From Mortierella sp. BCC40632 (taxonomy: Eukaryota > Mortierellomycota > Mortierellomycetes > Mortierellales > Mortierellaceae), in assembly GCA_011634665.1 (NCBI GenBank), contig WAEK01000019.1, forward strand, positions 558,001-622,000: 64,000 nucleotides of DNA, written 5' to 3'. Position 1 is the first letter of the stretch. Each line of letters begins with the position of its first letter. The notes under the pieces are model-generated. The model was given only the letters and a program-made list of their open reading frames with translations. It ran no database searches and was not told the origin of the DNA. Below, piece after piece: positions 12,135 through 23,927 of the stretch. Made by a program: the position numbers and the translations under genes.

Positions 12135-14833
12135 GGTCCGCTCACTTGGCACCCTTGGAGCTGTCTGCCTGCAGTCGGATAGTACGCCCGAGCCCGTTTG
12201 ATACTCGCATCCAAATTTGTCCTGTTGATCATTGACCTGGAATACCGGCATTTCCTTCTGTGCTTCAGTCATTAGGCATCCAGAGTAATATTCCAAAGGT
12301 CACTGCCGGAGATATCGATATGTAAGAGGACTGAACTTCCTCGGTCGTACGCAGTGCACCAGGACGGTAGCAGACCCAGTATTTCTAACAACTTACTGTT
12401 TTTTCTGATTAGTCGTACATTCAATATGCGCGAAACAGGAGTCAAGACTCAGTACGTCTCTAAGCCAGTTGCTTTCTTCCCAGTCATCAAGAGTGTCCCA
12501 AGTCTCAACGGACTTTCAGACTCTGTTGTCCAGTCAATGGGCCAGTATTATGCTGGTGTCAACCCTGTCTTTGCAGACTTTGCTTCCATGGATGATGTGG
12601 CTGCATATGAGCACAGGAACTCGAAGGACATGTTGAAAAATGCGACACTGAAGGACTACAATCCACAGTTTGGCTTTGAGCTTGATGCACTTGCGCTCAC
12701 AGGGGCAAACCTTGATCTTGGATTCACAATCGCCACAGCTGCCAATGACTCAATTCCTTACCTACTGAGTGCAATGAACGCGGCCACAAGCAATGTCGAT
12801 GCTGATAGCGGCACCAATGCCTCGCCTGCGGTTGGACAGGGTTTGTCATTCTTGCCCACACTCAAGACATTTGGCGCTCAGGGCAAGGAGAATGTCGATA
12901 TCCCTAGTTTCATTGTTCCGGCCTTCATGACATTTGGTAAGTAAAGAGCCCCCTTACGAAGATTCTCTCGAATGTTGCTGGTTCATCTTTTAGGTTTTGA
13001 CTCTGTTCTAATTCTTTGTAACTTTATTCTTTCGTCTATTGTTCCTCAATAGCCTTCTCGTTCTTTACAACTTTTGTCGCTGCAAACTTGGTCAAGGAAA
13101 AGGAGCTTGGTCAAAAGGCTCACTTGCAGAATATGGGCATTCAACCTGTCGTCTATTATCTCTCTCGTTTCGTCATCGACATCTCTTGTTTCCTCATCCC
13201 AGTCGTGGCATCTTTCATCCTCATGGGAGCGACGCGACTTCAGATGATCACTTCTGGCTCTTGGGTTCCTTATCTCTTCTTGCTGGTCATTTCTGGATTC
13301 CCATTGATTACCTTTGGTTACCTTCTTTCGCTCTTCTTCCAGAAGCATCAGACAGTTGGACAAGTCCTTGGTATTGGTCTCAGTTTGGTCGTCTTTATTC
13401 CCTATTTCTTTGTCCAGTTCGTCTTTGAAGGGGCTTCACTCCTGGCCATTATCCTTGTCGGTCTCTTTGTTCCCTCCTTTGCTTTGGAGCGGTCTATCTC
13501 GGCTATTGCGACGGCACAGACGACAGGAGAGCCTTATACTGTCCGTGACACCTTTGACATCCAACGCGCTCCCTTCTGCAGCATGATCCTGTTCCTTGTC
13601 CAGTCTTGTATTTACTTGGCCCTCATCTTCTATATTGAGAGCATGATCCAGTCGCGCCGTTCGCCTCTCTCGGCCCTTCGTCCCTCAAAGGGTTCGAAGC
13701 TCCCTGTGGAAAAGAACAAGGGATTGGCGCCCCAACATTCTCAAGATGCATCTATTCATATCGATGGCAAGTATCGAGAGCGAGATGCTGAGGTGATTGA
13801 GGAGACTCTCAGGTTGAAGGGCAGGGCAGGCGAGCTTGATGAGAATGATGCCATCCGTCTTTTTGGCCTTTCCAAGAAATTTCGCCTTGAGGGTAAAAAG
13901 CGCGACCTCATTATTCTGGATGATATCTATCTTTCCTTCAAGAAAAACGAGTGCTTTGGATATCTTGGCCCTAACGGAGCTGGTAAAACCACTACGATCA
14001 AGATGCTTACAGGAGCTGCGGACCCAACATCGGGTAATGGAACCATGATGGGCTTGCCTATTGTTCCATTCCACGAGAACCTTCGCTCCATGATTGGTAT
14101 CTGCCCGCAGTTCGATATTATCTGGCCAAAGCTCACGGTCCGGGATCACTTGAGACTGTTTGGCAAGATCAAAGGTGTCGCCCCTGAGGACTTGGAGGCC
14201 TCGGTTACGCAGATGATCCAAGAGATGGGACTTGAGGGACTCGGCGACAAGCGTGCAAAGACCTTCTCCGGCGGAAACAAGCGCCGACTTAGTTTGGCAA
14301 TGGCTGTCATTGGTTGCCCCAAGATCGTGTTCTTGGACGAGCCTACCACTGGTGTGGACGTATCAATCCGACAGGCGATTTGGAGTGCAATCCGGAAACT
14401 TAAGCAGACTTCGTGTGTGATCTTGACTACCCACTCGATGGAGGAGGCTGACGCTCTTTGTGACCGAATTGGTATCATCACTAATGGACATATTCAGGCC
14501 TTGGGTACATCTCAACGGCTTAAGAACACCTATGGAGCTGGATACAAGGTGGTTGTCAAGACTCATCTGAGCCCACGTGCAGTTACCGCCGCTTTGGACG
14601 AGACCGTTGGTTCAGGACGTGCAATGCTAGTGCAGGAGCTGGGTTCGAGTCTAGAGTATGAAATCGCACGGTTGGAAGGCGAACGGACGACAGAGATGTT
14701 GACAAAGCTCTTTGGAGTGTTCGAACGACGAAGGAGAGAGTTGGGCATTGACGATTATTCTGTCAGTCAAACTACTCTGGCTCAGGTCTTTATCGAGTTT
14801 GCCAAGGAGCAGGCAGCTCCTGAAGAAAATTAA
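11877..14833 (+). CDS. ABCA-type half transporter (one TM domain, one NBD)
   Basis: Four exons were assembled: 11877..12095, 12269..12321, 12413..12936 and 13053..14833. All have GT-AG borders and keep phase, giving 858 residues. An N-terminal membrane segment (YIIGAFVPMALIGMAIGI) precedes a large extra-cytosolic loop. A block of about five or six hydrophobic helices follows between 13053 and 13660, and then a single nucleotide-binding domain. The domain has Walker A GPNGAGKTT (~residue 571), ABC signature FSGGNKRR (~670), Walker B IVFLDEPTTG (~690) and H-loop TTHSMEEAD. This order is that of ABCA proteins, which move lipids across membranes in animals. Fungal members are half-size, and the substrate here is unknown. 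Intron 1 starts gtaag followed by about 20 T and then 12 A, an unusually simple intron start. A related but longer ABCA gene lies 11 kb downstream. Confidence 0.85.
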
Positions 14834-15131
14834 ATTGCTCCCTCATACCATACTCATTTCTAGACGGACAGTTTCCCATTAAACACAAACTATACTTAAA
14901 CCAAACAAATATATATTTTACTACTTATTAGGAGCTAGTGCTGGCGTGTGAATGCTAAGTGAATGTGGTATTTCTCTTATGTCTTGCGGAAAAGGATGAA
15001 AATCAGTGAACATCCTAGTGGGACACTTTGAAAGTGCGAGATAATTCCAGAAGACAGATCAAGAGTAAGGGTTAGCATGGATATCTCTCTTCTTTTGATG
15101 CTCTTGTTCTCTCTTAATCCTCAAACTCTTC
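14834..15131. other. convergent 3' intergenic region
   Basis: It is AT-rich and lies between the ABCA gene and the minus-strand membrane protein gene. A possible alternative last exon of the membrane protein (short, ending TAG near 14960) would fall here if the donor at 15136 is used. Confidence 0.35.
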
Positions 15132-16235
15132 TCACCTGGTACCATGGATCCAGAGCAGCGAGAAGGCTTCGCTGGCAACGGTGCTGTACAAAATCCGTTT
15201 TCTGAACAGCGCAAAGAAGAGCATCATGAGCCCAATCAGCGGGGACAATGATCCGCAGAGAATCAGGATCGCCCGCATGCGCTGGTAAGTTGACTTGAGT
15301 GTGTTCAGCTGACGTTCGTTGTCGTCCCGATCTGCATACTCTGAGTTGGTGCCTGCTCTTGAGGACACACGACCAACGCTGTCGTTAATCGAGGCCATGT
15401 TGGATGAAATAATCGTCAACAATTGCCTAGGTGTGAAAAAAAAAAAAAAAAAAAAAAGAGTTGGGAATGGTTGAGTGAGCGTGGGTCCATTTGCTCAGAC
15501 ATCAAACCTCTCTATCCACAATGGGATTACTGGCTGCTCATTTGATCCAATTTGACTTACTTTCCGAAAAAGATATACAGCCCAAAGATGATCACTACAA
15601 CCGTCGTCCAGACCGCATACATGGCTGAAATGAGGGTACTATAGAGCTCCAGATTGCCCATATCAAAAGCATCACCAGCGAACGATGCCAGGATCTGGTT
15701 TGTCACCAATGGCAACGCCGTTAGGCCGAGGAGAGTAAAGTTGAGTACCATTGGCGTTGGTAGATAGACTCGTTTTGGTTCCATCATGGATGTGATGCGA
15801 CCGTGATTGACGTTTGGACCATCATTCTTCTCGGGATCGTCCCTGGTACCAGTACGACGCTTCTTGCCGTTGTTCGAGAGCATGTTATGTGTCGAGAACG
15901 AGGCAGGAGTTGCATAGATGATCCCGACCAGGTAGAAACCCATTGCTCCTGAGACAAAAACCCATGGTAGATCAGCCTAATTGTTGAGAGAGAGAGAGAG
16001 AGAGAGAGAGGAAAGTGAGAAAGGGAGGACGCGGGACATGGACAGGGACATGGACAGGGGCTTAGAATGGAGTCAAAGGTGAAACTCATGTCATCGAGTG
16101 TTCTCCTTTTCTTCCCCCACAACACCTCACTTTTACTTCAACTTACAAAGTTTTCCAAGAATCCACGCTTGCCTTCATGCACACCCACAAGCAGCAGAAC
16201 GGACAGGACGCATCGGACTGTATGTGTAGAGTTGA

Positions 16236-16279
<44 letters not shown>

Positions 16280-16728
16280 AGCAGTCATTCTTTCTTTCTC
16301 TCTCTTCCTCTATGCTGGAAGGACCCCTGATTGCTCAATGTTTAGGAGAAACGAGGTTCAACACCCTCTCACATCACTCCCCCTCCCCCTACCCCAAATT
16401 CATCTTCACCCCTTCACCCTTCTCACCCCGTTTCCTCTCCTTATCCCATTTTCTTACAGAAAAAGTAGCCAGCGCACCAAAAGACGAATCCCTCTGTGGG
16501 CCGAGGTCGGAACGCGCGATCGTTTCTTGAAAACTCCCAGATCTTTTGACCTTTCCACCAAATGTTGTGGATCAGGATTCCAACAGAAATAAACAAAAAC
16601 AAGAACGACGAGATGATATGAGTCGTGTACAGGAACGATACATAGGTGACGCCTTCACAGTTGCCTTGACTTTGCACCCGCCAGTCGCAAAACTCGCCTG
16701 TCGATGAGGTTGTATTCATAGGATCCAT
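15132..16728 (-). CDS. multi-pass membrane protein, about seven helices, unknown function
   Basis: Four exons join in phase on the minus strand: 16728..16458, 16217..16147, 15976..15561 and 15426..15132, about 350 residues. The start is the first ATG in frame, reading MDPMNTTSS, with a likely N-glycosylated, cysteine-containing outer N-terminus. Hydrophobic segments follow: THIISSFLFLFISVGILI, FVFWCAGYFF running across the intron into CVLSVLLLVGV, WVFVSGAMGFYLVGIIYA, FTLLGLTALPLVTNQIL, LISAMYAVWTTVVVIIFGLY and AILILCGSLSPLIGLMMLFF. The layout resembles a seven-helix receptor-like protein, but no receptor signature is recognised. The annotated stop overlaps a good donor (AGgtgaga at 15136), so a short extra C-terminal exon is possible. 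Confidence 0.65.
16241..16273 (+). repeat. T33 homopolymer
   Basis: A run of 33 T lies within intron 1 of the minus-strand membrane protein gene. It is the longest of many T/A homopolymers in the window. Confidence 0.95.
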
Positions 16729-17573
16729 GTTGGAGGGGTCTTTGTAGATTGTTGTAGTCAACGTTTGTGATCAACGGCGCATTAAATCAGGGTGTACCAG
16801 GTAGGGAAAAAAAAGGCTCAAGTAAGACGATCGCCGGTAGGAAAGAGAGGATAGAAGAGTTGGGAGAATGAGTTGATAAGAAAGTCTTGTATTCTTGCTA
16901 GTAGCGGAGTGGCCTTCGGCACCAGGTGTTAGAGGGCGTTTTGCCGTTGGCAGGGTTCAACAGGTCCGTTGGAAGGTTACAGTTTAGAACGGTATTTCGT
17001 GGTGGATTCTACGCGTGCATCAGAGAATCCGGCTTGGAGCGATGGTGTCAGGGGGCTTCAAGTGGATGGCTACCAGCAAGGACGTTGTCTGCAATGTAAA
17101 ATATGGTTCTTCGAATGAAGTTTGAAGGATTGTCGCTACGCCTTCAACTGTTGTAAGATTGGCGAGAACTAGGTCCAAATTTGGGTTTTCGGATGTAAGA
17201 GTTAGATTGGTAGGGGGAGGGGTCTGGGGTAGTGGCGACAGAAAAGCACAAAGCAGGAGAGTGGTAGAACGAAGGTGTAAAGAAAAGAGAAAGAAAGGAA
17301 GAGTGGGAAACAGAAAGAGAAGAAGACAAAAAATTAAGAGGGAGGTCCACCGGTGAGGCTATCCTTTGTTATGTCCAGGACCCGAAAGGGGCCCTCATTC
17401 AGGACACCAGCCTCAGGAAGGCGAGCAAGGGTGAAGAGGCTGCCTAGACAGTCCAGCTAGCCAGTCTAATTGTCATGTCAAAAAAGGGCTGTCGCCAGTC
17501 ATTAATCGCGTCTGTCGGGCGACTGATGTAAAGGAGGCCCGCTTCGGAAGTCGAGGAGAGAGAGAGAGAGACA

Positions 17574-17604
<31 letters not shown>

Positions 17605-19115
17605 GGGAAATATGATTATTTTTTTTTCAGACATCACCGTGCGCGTGTGCGTGTGCCAGATACACCAAGGAGGATACCTCTCCCAAAGTAAAGGACACAA
17701 GGGTGTGCATGCCAGAGGCGCGACTTTTGCAGGGTAGGGAAGACACTGAGGAGCAAGGTCAGGGGCTGGCACAGACAGATGATCACCTTATTCCATCCTG
17801 GATACTCTGCCGGGCCGGACGGTTTTCTTCGTTTGTCCAAGGAACGTTCAAGGGGGGGAGATTGGGGCGAATATGCCCATCTAGGAACAAAAAGAGTATT
17901 CTTTGCCTGCAGCAGCAGTCTGTTGAATTGAGTAGTCGACAAAGTTACTAAAGATAAGGCAAGTTGTGTCCGTGGAGAGCGCCTATAGGACAAGTAGATG
18001 GACAGGAAAGTAACGGGCCAACACCTTAAGAAAAGGAAGGGAAGGAAAAAGGGCCTCTGGCAGTTCCTTGCACTGTTCAAGAACACCAGAGCTTCTCTCA
18101 ACACCGATTACAGCACTAGACCTTCTCGAACAGACACGTTCCAACGCACATTCCATCTGCTTTCAGCTGGTCCTACATCTGGATGAAGAAATCAAGGAGG
18201 AAAAGCTTTAACGTGACAACAAGGGGATCCCACTCTACTATTGAGCCTGGCCACCCATGAATGTAGGTATGGTTTTTAAGGCGCCAAGACAAGGGGGGCA
18301 TATACAGCAGGTTAGACTTTGGGCAAGGGATCCAACAGGGAATTTGGCCGAGGGAACGAAAAAGAAAATAGGATGTAATGAGCATTGTTTGTTTAGAACG
18401 GCGACCTCACTGAACTGGGCAACCTGTTGTTCCAACCACCTTAACCACCCCAAGCTTTTAATGATTCGTTCTATGGTGACCTTGCACGCTTGTTGATAGG
18501 TAAAGAAATGGCTACCGACCGTTTGTCCTTTAAGCAAGGCATCCTATGTGTACATGAACATAATGTAAAGATGTTCCCTTCTATGCCTTCAACACAACCC
18601 CCTGAAAACTTTGTTCTCCTGGCCCTGTCCAGACTCTCGACGCAAGTCTTTGGAATAAGATGCAGAGAATATATCGCTTTTTCGGTTCTCCCACCCCTTG
18701 CTATCAGCAACCCAAAGCACGATGCATGCCAGAGCATTCAACTGCATACTTTCGGGTGAGGAGGCCTTTCGACTCACTTCGGGTCTAACTCCAGAAAGCA
18801 CGTTCACTGATAGTGCGGTATTGTGTGAAAAGCTCGTATTGGCTCAAGTTCACATGCATAAGTTCCTTTTGAATATTACTGCGCGGGAAACGGTCCCAAC
18901 AGGATAGAAAGTCAAGACCTTACTCCGAATCTTTATTTTGTAGTGCATGAAAGAAGGATACCGCCGACCTGGTCCATATGGGCAAGCTGAGCATAAAAAA
19001 TAAAAGACCATTGCCCATCGGTTGTAGTATGAACTACTGACTTGCTACGGGTGTCCATGATACTCGATTCATTAGAATGCATCCTTCACTAGGCATCGAG
19101 GTGTGTATTACCAAT
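16729..19115. other. intergenic, 2.4 kb, no gene established
   Basis: I looked for genes and RNA genes on both strands and found none. The stretch holds a GA/CA-rich simple repeat (17553-17600) and several short frames of biased composition. The promoter of the minus-strand membrane gene should lie just above 16728. Confidence 0.4.
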
Positions 19116-20654
19116 TTAGGCATCGTGTGGGTGAGGCAGGGCTTCTCCGTTAAGCCCAGAGAGTGCATTCTCAATTGCAATTTCCGACATTGCTGTCCTA
19201 GTTTCCAAAGTGCCGCTTCCTATAGATTCAACGAGGAAACAGAGAATTTAGTCGACATTGAATGCGGAATATTGCTACCACTGCTTCTTCATGCTGTATT
19301 TTATAGATGTGGTTACCAATGTGAGGAAGGACAATACAGTTAGGAAACTGAAGGAGTTCAGAGTCTGTTGGCAACGGTTCAGGGACAGTAACATCCAGGC
19401 CCACAGAGCCAAGCTTGCCCTCCTTCAGCGCCCTAATCAGCCCGGACTGGTCAACAATTCCTCCGCGTGCAGTATTTACAAATACCTAGATCGTTCAAGT
19501 CCACAGCGAATGTCAGTCATATAAGCGTCGGTAATGAAATTTGCAAAAAAATGTTTGCAGAGGCAAGTTTCTTACCACATCACGCTTCATTTTGGAGAAG
19601 GTCTCGTAGTTGAACATGTTCTGTGTCTTGTCGTTCAGGGCACAGCACACACAGATCACGTCTGATTCTTTCAGCAGACGGTCCAGTTCAGCAAACTCGA
19701 TCTTTCCTCCGACCTCAGCCTCAGCCTCAGGCTTCGGTTTCGTACCCTGGTACAAGATCTTCTCAACCCCAAATGCTTTCAGTCGCTTTCCAACAGCCAC
19801 GCCAATTCGTCCCAGTCCAACAATCCCAACAGTTTTGTCAGTCAGTTGCGTGCCCAATAGCCAAGTTGGGCTCCAGGCGCCCCACTTGCCATGAATCACT
19901 GCATCCACTCCTTCGCGCAGTCGTCGTCCAGCAGCAAGCACCAAGAGCAAGGTTGTGTCCGCAGTGGCATCAGTGAGGACTCCTGGTGTATTTCCGAGAA
20001 GGATCTTGCGGTCTTCCAGCTCCTTGACGTTTACATGGTCAAAACCAACAGACATGGTCGACACTACCTTCAGCTGAGGTCCTTTTTTTTTTTATTTATT
20101 GTAGAGGGCCAAATAGAAGAAGAGATTTGGTGTCAGGAAGTGGGTAGTATTGGTGAGCATGTTGATAGCAGTCAAACGTATGGGTTACCTGCTGCATCCA
20201 AAAGTTCAGAATCGATCTTGTCTGTTAACAGACAGAGGATGCCATCGACGCCTTTGGCTAACTTCAGAAACTCAGATCGTGGAATTGCTCTATCCTCTTT
20301 CCACTGGATAACTTCCACTCTAGCTTATGCAATGGGGTGCACACATTCATTAGATGATACTGCTGCTGGTTCTTGGTTCAGAATAAGACTTAGTGGCGAA
20401 TGTCGAGGAGTTTAAAGGGAAGCAAATTCAGCTTTAGTTTCTTTCTTTTTTTTTTACCCGTCAAATCCACGGTTGAGGCGTTCTTGGGATGCTTGAGGTA
20501 GGGTTCTAGTGACCAAGAGCTTCTTGCGGTTTAGGTGAGCCATAGTGGTAGAGAAAGTGCGTCTCGCGTGGGTGGTGGTGGTGGTGGTGGTAAAGGCAAA
20601 CGAGGCGACAGGAGGAGAGATTTTGGTGCGGCTCAAGATACGCGGAAAGGACAT
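19116..20654 (-). CDS. glyoxylate/hydroxypyruvate reductase (D-2-hydroxyacid dehydrogenase), likely mitochondrial
   Basis: Five exons keep phase: 20654..20458, 20319..20189, 20081..19576, 19485..19317 and 19219..19116, giving 368 residues, close to the GRHPR family length plus a leader. The first ~38 residues (start MSFPRILSRTK, then Thr/Arg-rich ARRTFSTT) look like a mitochondrial import signal. A second Met (MAHLNRKK) could give a cytosolic form. The mature part has STMSVGFDHV, the NAD(P)-binding glycine motif VGIVGLGRIGVAVGKRL, catalytic Arg in NTARGG, Glu in VPEPLP and His in LPHIGSGT. The enzyme reduces glyoxylate and hydroxypyruvate to glycolate and D-glycerate. The exon-3 acceptor sits after a purine tract (A-rich then aag), which is unusual, but the phase and the conserved GPQLKVVSTMS sequence require it. 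Confidence 0.9.
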
Positions 20655-21258
20655 TGATGCTCAAAAATGATGCTCAATGAGGAGTGATGGAGAGATGGAA
20701 GATCTAAAAGACACGTCTCTTTTTTTTCTTTCTGCTCGTTTAAGAGAGGATTGTGGGAGCGAGGAGAGATGAAATGTGGTGACAGAGCAGAACAAAGATT
20801 ACTCTTCCCGGTAGGATCCGTGGGGACCGTTGCGAATGAGAGCGCAAAGAGAAATGAGGAAAGGCGATTGTGCGGGCAGATTCCTTTTGGGTGGAGACCG
20901 TGGGTGAATTTCCAGGTTGCTGTTGTCTCTACGCGTTTCCTCAGTGATAGACGTGGGTTTGGCCAAAAGTGAGGCCTGGCATGCTGGTGGCATCTGGCGT
21001 GGTACACAATTGGCGAGATATGAGTAGGGCGATATGGGGCCATCTTGCTATCCTAAGGTGCCTGCTCCAGACGTTCGTTCATGTGGCCACCCTGGTGCCT
21101 GAAAAGGCCCGAAGGTCCGGGATACTTCAGAGACAGTCAGAGCGGCCGCAGCAAAGCAGTCCATTTTTTTTTTTTTTTTTTTTTTTTTTTGTGTGTGCCT
21201 TGTTTGTGCAGTATTTCCTCTCTTCAGTCCACCCCCCACATTCAGTGTCTTCACCACC
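20655..21258. promoter_or_regulatory. divergent promoter region between reductase and SDO1
   Basis: The two genes are transcribed away from each other across this 604-base gap. It holds a T23 run (about 21164-21190) about 70 bases before the SDO1 start and no clear TATA box. No gene is seen in it. Confidence 0.4.
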
Positions 21259-22537
21259 ATGGTTATCGTACAGGCAAGTCTTGTTTCGTTGAAATCCCTT
21301 CTACACTCCTCGAGGATGTGAGGAATCAACCCTTCAGCCCAAAGGACTTACCTTCTACTACCATTCCATCTCTTGCCATAATCCACCAATAGCCTAATAA
21401 TCAGATCAAGTAGGACAAAGCGCATGGTGAAAAAACTGCAATTCTTTTAGACATTGAATCACCCTCCAGTTCTAACAGGTGTACGGTTACATTTCTTTTC
21501 TTCTTTGCAACAACAGATTGACAAATGTGTCTATTGTCCGTCTACGGAAAGGTGGCAAGCGATTTGAGATCGCATGCTACAAGAACAAGGTCATGGAATG
21601 GAGAAACGGAGTGTAAGCCAGTGTCACTTGATTACTGCGCCCAATAGTCCCACCCTAGCTCTTCCCCCCTTTGCCAATACTAACCAAGCTTTTCTCGACT
21701 CCAATAGTGAGAAGGATCTAAGTGAAGTCATGCAGATCGACAATGTATTCTTGAACGTCTCAAAAGGACAGGCAGCCAACAAAGATGATCTCTTGAAGTG
21801 CTTCAAAACCGATGATCAAAACGAGATCATTCTAGAGGTACCATTATGACATGATGTGCTTTATTAGGTTGGAAAATTACACCATCCAGACATCTGACTC
21901 TTTTGTTCTCTCTAGATCCTCAAGAAGGGAGAGCTTCAGGTTGGAGAAAGGGAGCGCTCCACCATGCTCGAGGGCATGTACCGTGATATTGCCACCACTG
22001 TAGCCGAAAAGTGCGTGAACCCAGAAACAAAGCGTCCATACACTGTCACTATGATTGAGAAGGCCATGGCCGATCTCCATCTCTCTGTTAATCCTTCCCG
22101 GTCAGTCAAGTCTCAAGCTCTGGATGTTATTAAGCAGCTTCTGGAGAAAAAGACAATTCCAATTGCCCGTGCACAGATGCGAATCAGGATCGTTGTGCCC
22201 TCGAAGGATGGAAAGAGGATAAAGGATCGACTTATGACCATGATTGCTTCCAAAGAGGACGAGGATCTTGGCGAGAGCTATGAATGGGTAAGTAATATCC
22301 GCAGCTATTGGAATATGTCAGGATCATTGCCGCAGTAGATTGAGACCAAAGCTTATTAATAATTTCTGCTTTGTCTTCTTGCTTTTCATATATGGCGTGG
22401 AACTTGTTCAGATTTGCTTGATCGACCCAGGACAGTTCAGGGCTATCAATGAACTGCTTCAGTCCGAGACTAGAGGCAAGGGACAATTGGAAATGTTGAG
22501 TTTGATGGAGACTAGGCAAGGAGATGAGACATTCTAA
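21259..22537 (+). CDS. SDO1: ribosome maturation protein SDO1/SBDS
   Basis: Six exons give 251 residues, the normal SBDS length: 21259..21273, 21394..21410, 21517..21612, 21708..21837, 21916..22287 and 22412..22537. Exon 1 encodes only MVIVQ and is followed by a GC-AG intron (cag|gcaagt). Exon 2 is a 17-base micro-exon encoding the conserved P-N-N-Q-I-K. Family landmarks follow: [20 protein letters not shown], the NVSKGQ..K.DL...F.TDDQ block, [28 protein letters not shown], and the end [10 protein letters not shown] and [13 protein letters not shown] proteins act with the GTPase Efl1 to release eIF6 (Tif6) from pre-60S subunits in the cytoplasm. The start sits in a CACCACCATGG context. Confidence 0.95.
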
Positions 22538-22661
22538 TGGAGAAACTGGCCGAACAGTTTGTAAAATTCCTTTTAACATGTTCACCACGCATCAGAGGTC
22601 AATGAATAAAATTTGGGTGCAATAGGCTACATTTATCAAACTCGGTAGTAAGGGTGCTTCT

Positions 22662-23732
22662 CTAAGCTTGTGGGCAAGGTTGAACACCTAGTTCCTTTCG
22701 CACGTCTTCCACGGATCGTTCCATCCACTCTTCCCATCTAACGTTCATAACTGACTTTGAGTTGCTTCCGGACTCAAGTGCCCATGGCACATACACGTTG
22801 AACAATCTCTCGCGTTCTTCGCTTGTCAATCGCAGTGGTCCAAAGAAAGACGATAGCATCGTCATTGGTAGACCAGTCTGAACCATCTCAAACCATTTTA
22901 ATGCGATCTCTCCATCAACAGTGACGGGGAGCCCCGTGAGCGTATGGTAAAAGTCATGGGTCTCGCGGTATCTTTGCATCACATAAGCAAGCTCCTCTGA
23001 GTCGACAAAGTGAACAGGTTCTCGGGTATCGGGTGAAACTTGTTGGTCATCGAGGAATCGAACATACTCACGACCAAAAGCTCCATCAGGCAGCTGGCGG
23101 AGTCGGTCAAGCTGCATAGTCTCTGATGTGATCTTGGGTCGTTCACGTAGAATCCGACGTCCTTCTGGATCTTTAAGCATTTGGTCTCTTATCCTAGCCA
23201 AGAAGATCCCACCTGTGGTATCGCCCAGTGTCGCGACCATGTCTACATGTTGAAACACAGATGAGTGTTTGTTTTGAGATGCGGATTAAATGTTGGTTTG
23301 TTAGTGGTGCTAGCTACGTGAAATGCAGAAGAGGATTTAAGTTCTAGGGAGCGCCAATATTGGCTCAGCGCGTTGTCATACCTCCTCGGTAAGGGTTTGC
23401 CAGCGCCGTGAAGGCTGAACCAACAGTGAGTATGGCGCGCTGAAGTGGCGAGATTGGGATGTGGCTATCATATAGCTTCTCAGTGGGCGGAACAACTATG
23501 ACAAGTAACTGGTTAACTTGTGGAGAGTGGCAAGCGTGTTCGCCTAGGAACCATCATACAGGAGACAAACTGTAGACGTATTTGATATTTGAAAGGAAAT
23601 CTTACAAGGAGAAGTGAAGAGGGTGGCACATGGTGCAATGCGAGTTCTCCTAAGCAGTTCGCTTGTCCGAGCTTGGCAGGGGCGCGATCGAAGTGTCTTG
23701 AGTGCCTGTGAGGCGAGAATGCGATTCGACAT
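22662..23732 (-). CDS. COQ4: ubiquinone biosynthesis protein COQ4, mitochondrial
   Basis: Three exons in phase give 273 residues: 23732..23606, 23495..23382 and 23242..22662. The N-terminus (MSNRILASQALKTLRSRPCQ) is basic and lacks acidic residues, as expected for mitochondrial import. The body carries YDSHIPISPLQRAILTVGSA, DMVATLGDTTG, the family's HDFYH metal-binding motif with nearby RYRETHD, and the end LGVQPCP. COQ4 organises the CoQ synthome on the matrix face of the inner membrane and is implicated in head-group modification. An upstream in-frame Met at 23759 is possible, but 23732 gives the better import signal. The 3' end lies 124 bases from the convergent SDO1 stop. Confidence 0.93.
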
Positions 23733-23927
23733 GGTGGAGAAAGGAACAGATTCTACCATTCCGGGCTTTGGCGATGAGCGGGCTTTGACAGGAGCAGATA
23801 CCTTAAGGGGTTTCTTCCTTTGACAGAACCTTGCCGAGCAACAAAAAAAAAAAAAAAAATAAGCATTTCGACGACTGATCCTCCAGTTTCATTTGACGAC
23901 CCTTGGACGACAGGAAGGCATTAAACA
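23733..23927. promoter_or_regulatory. short divergent promoter between COQ4 and SFM1
   Basis: Only 195 bases separate the two start codons, so the two genes probably share a bidirectional promoter. An A17 run lies at about 23842-23859. No TATA box is clear. Confidence 0.45.

Noticed and set aside
16729..19115. Possible genes in the 2.4-kb gap
   Set aside because: Frames are short, of biased composition, without splice-linked domain segments or start contexts that would support a model.
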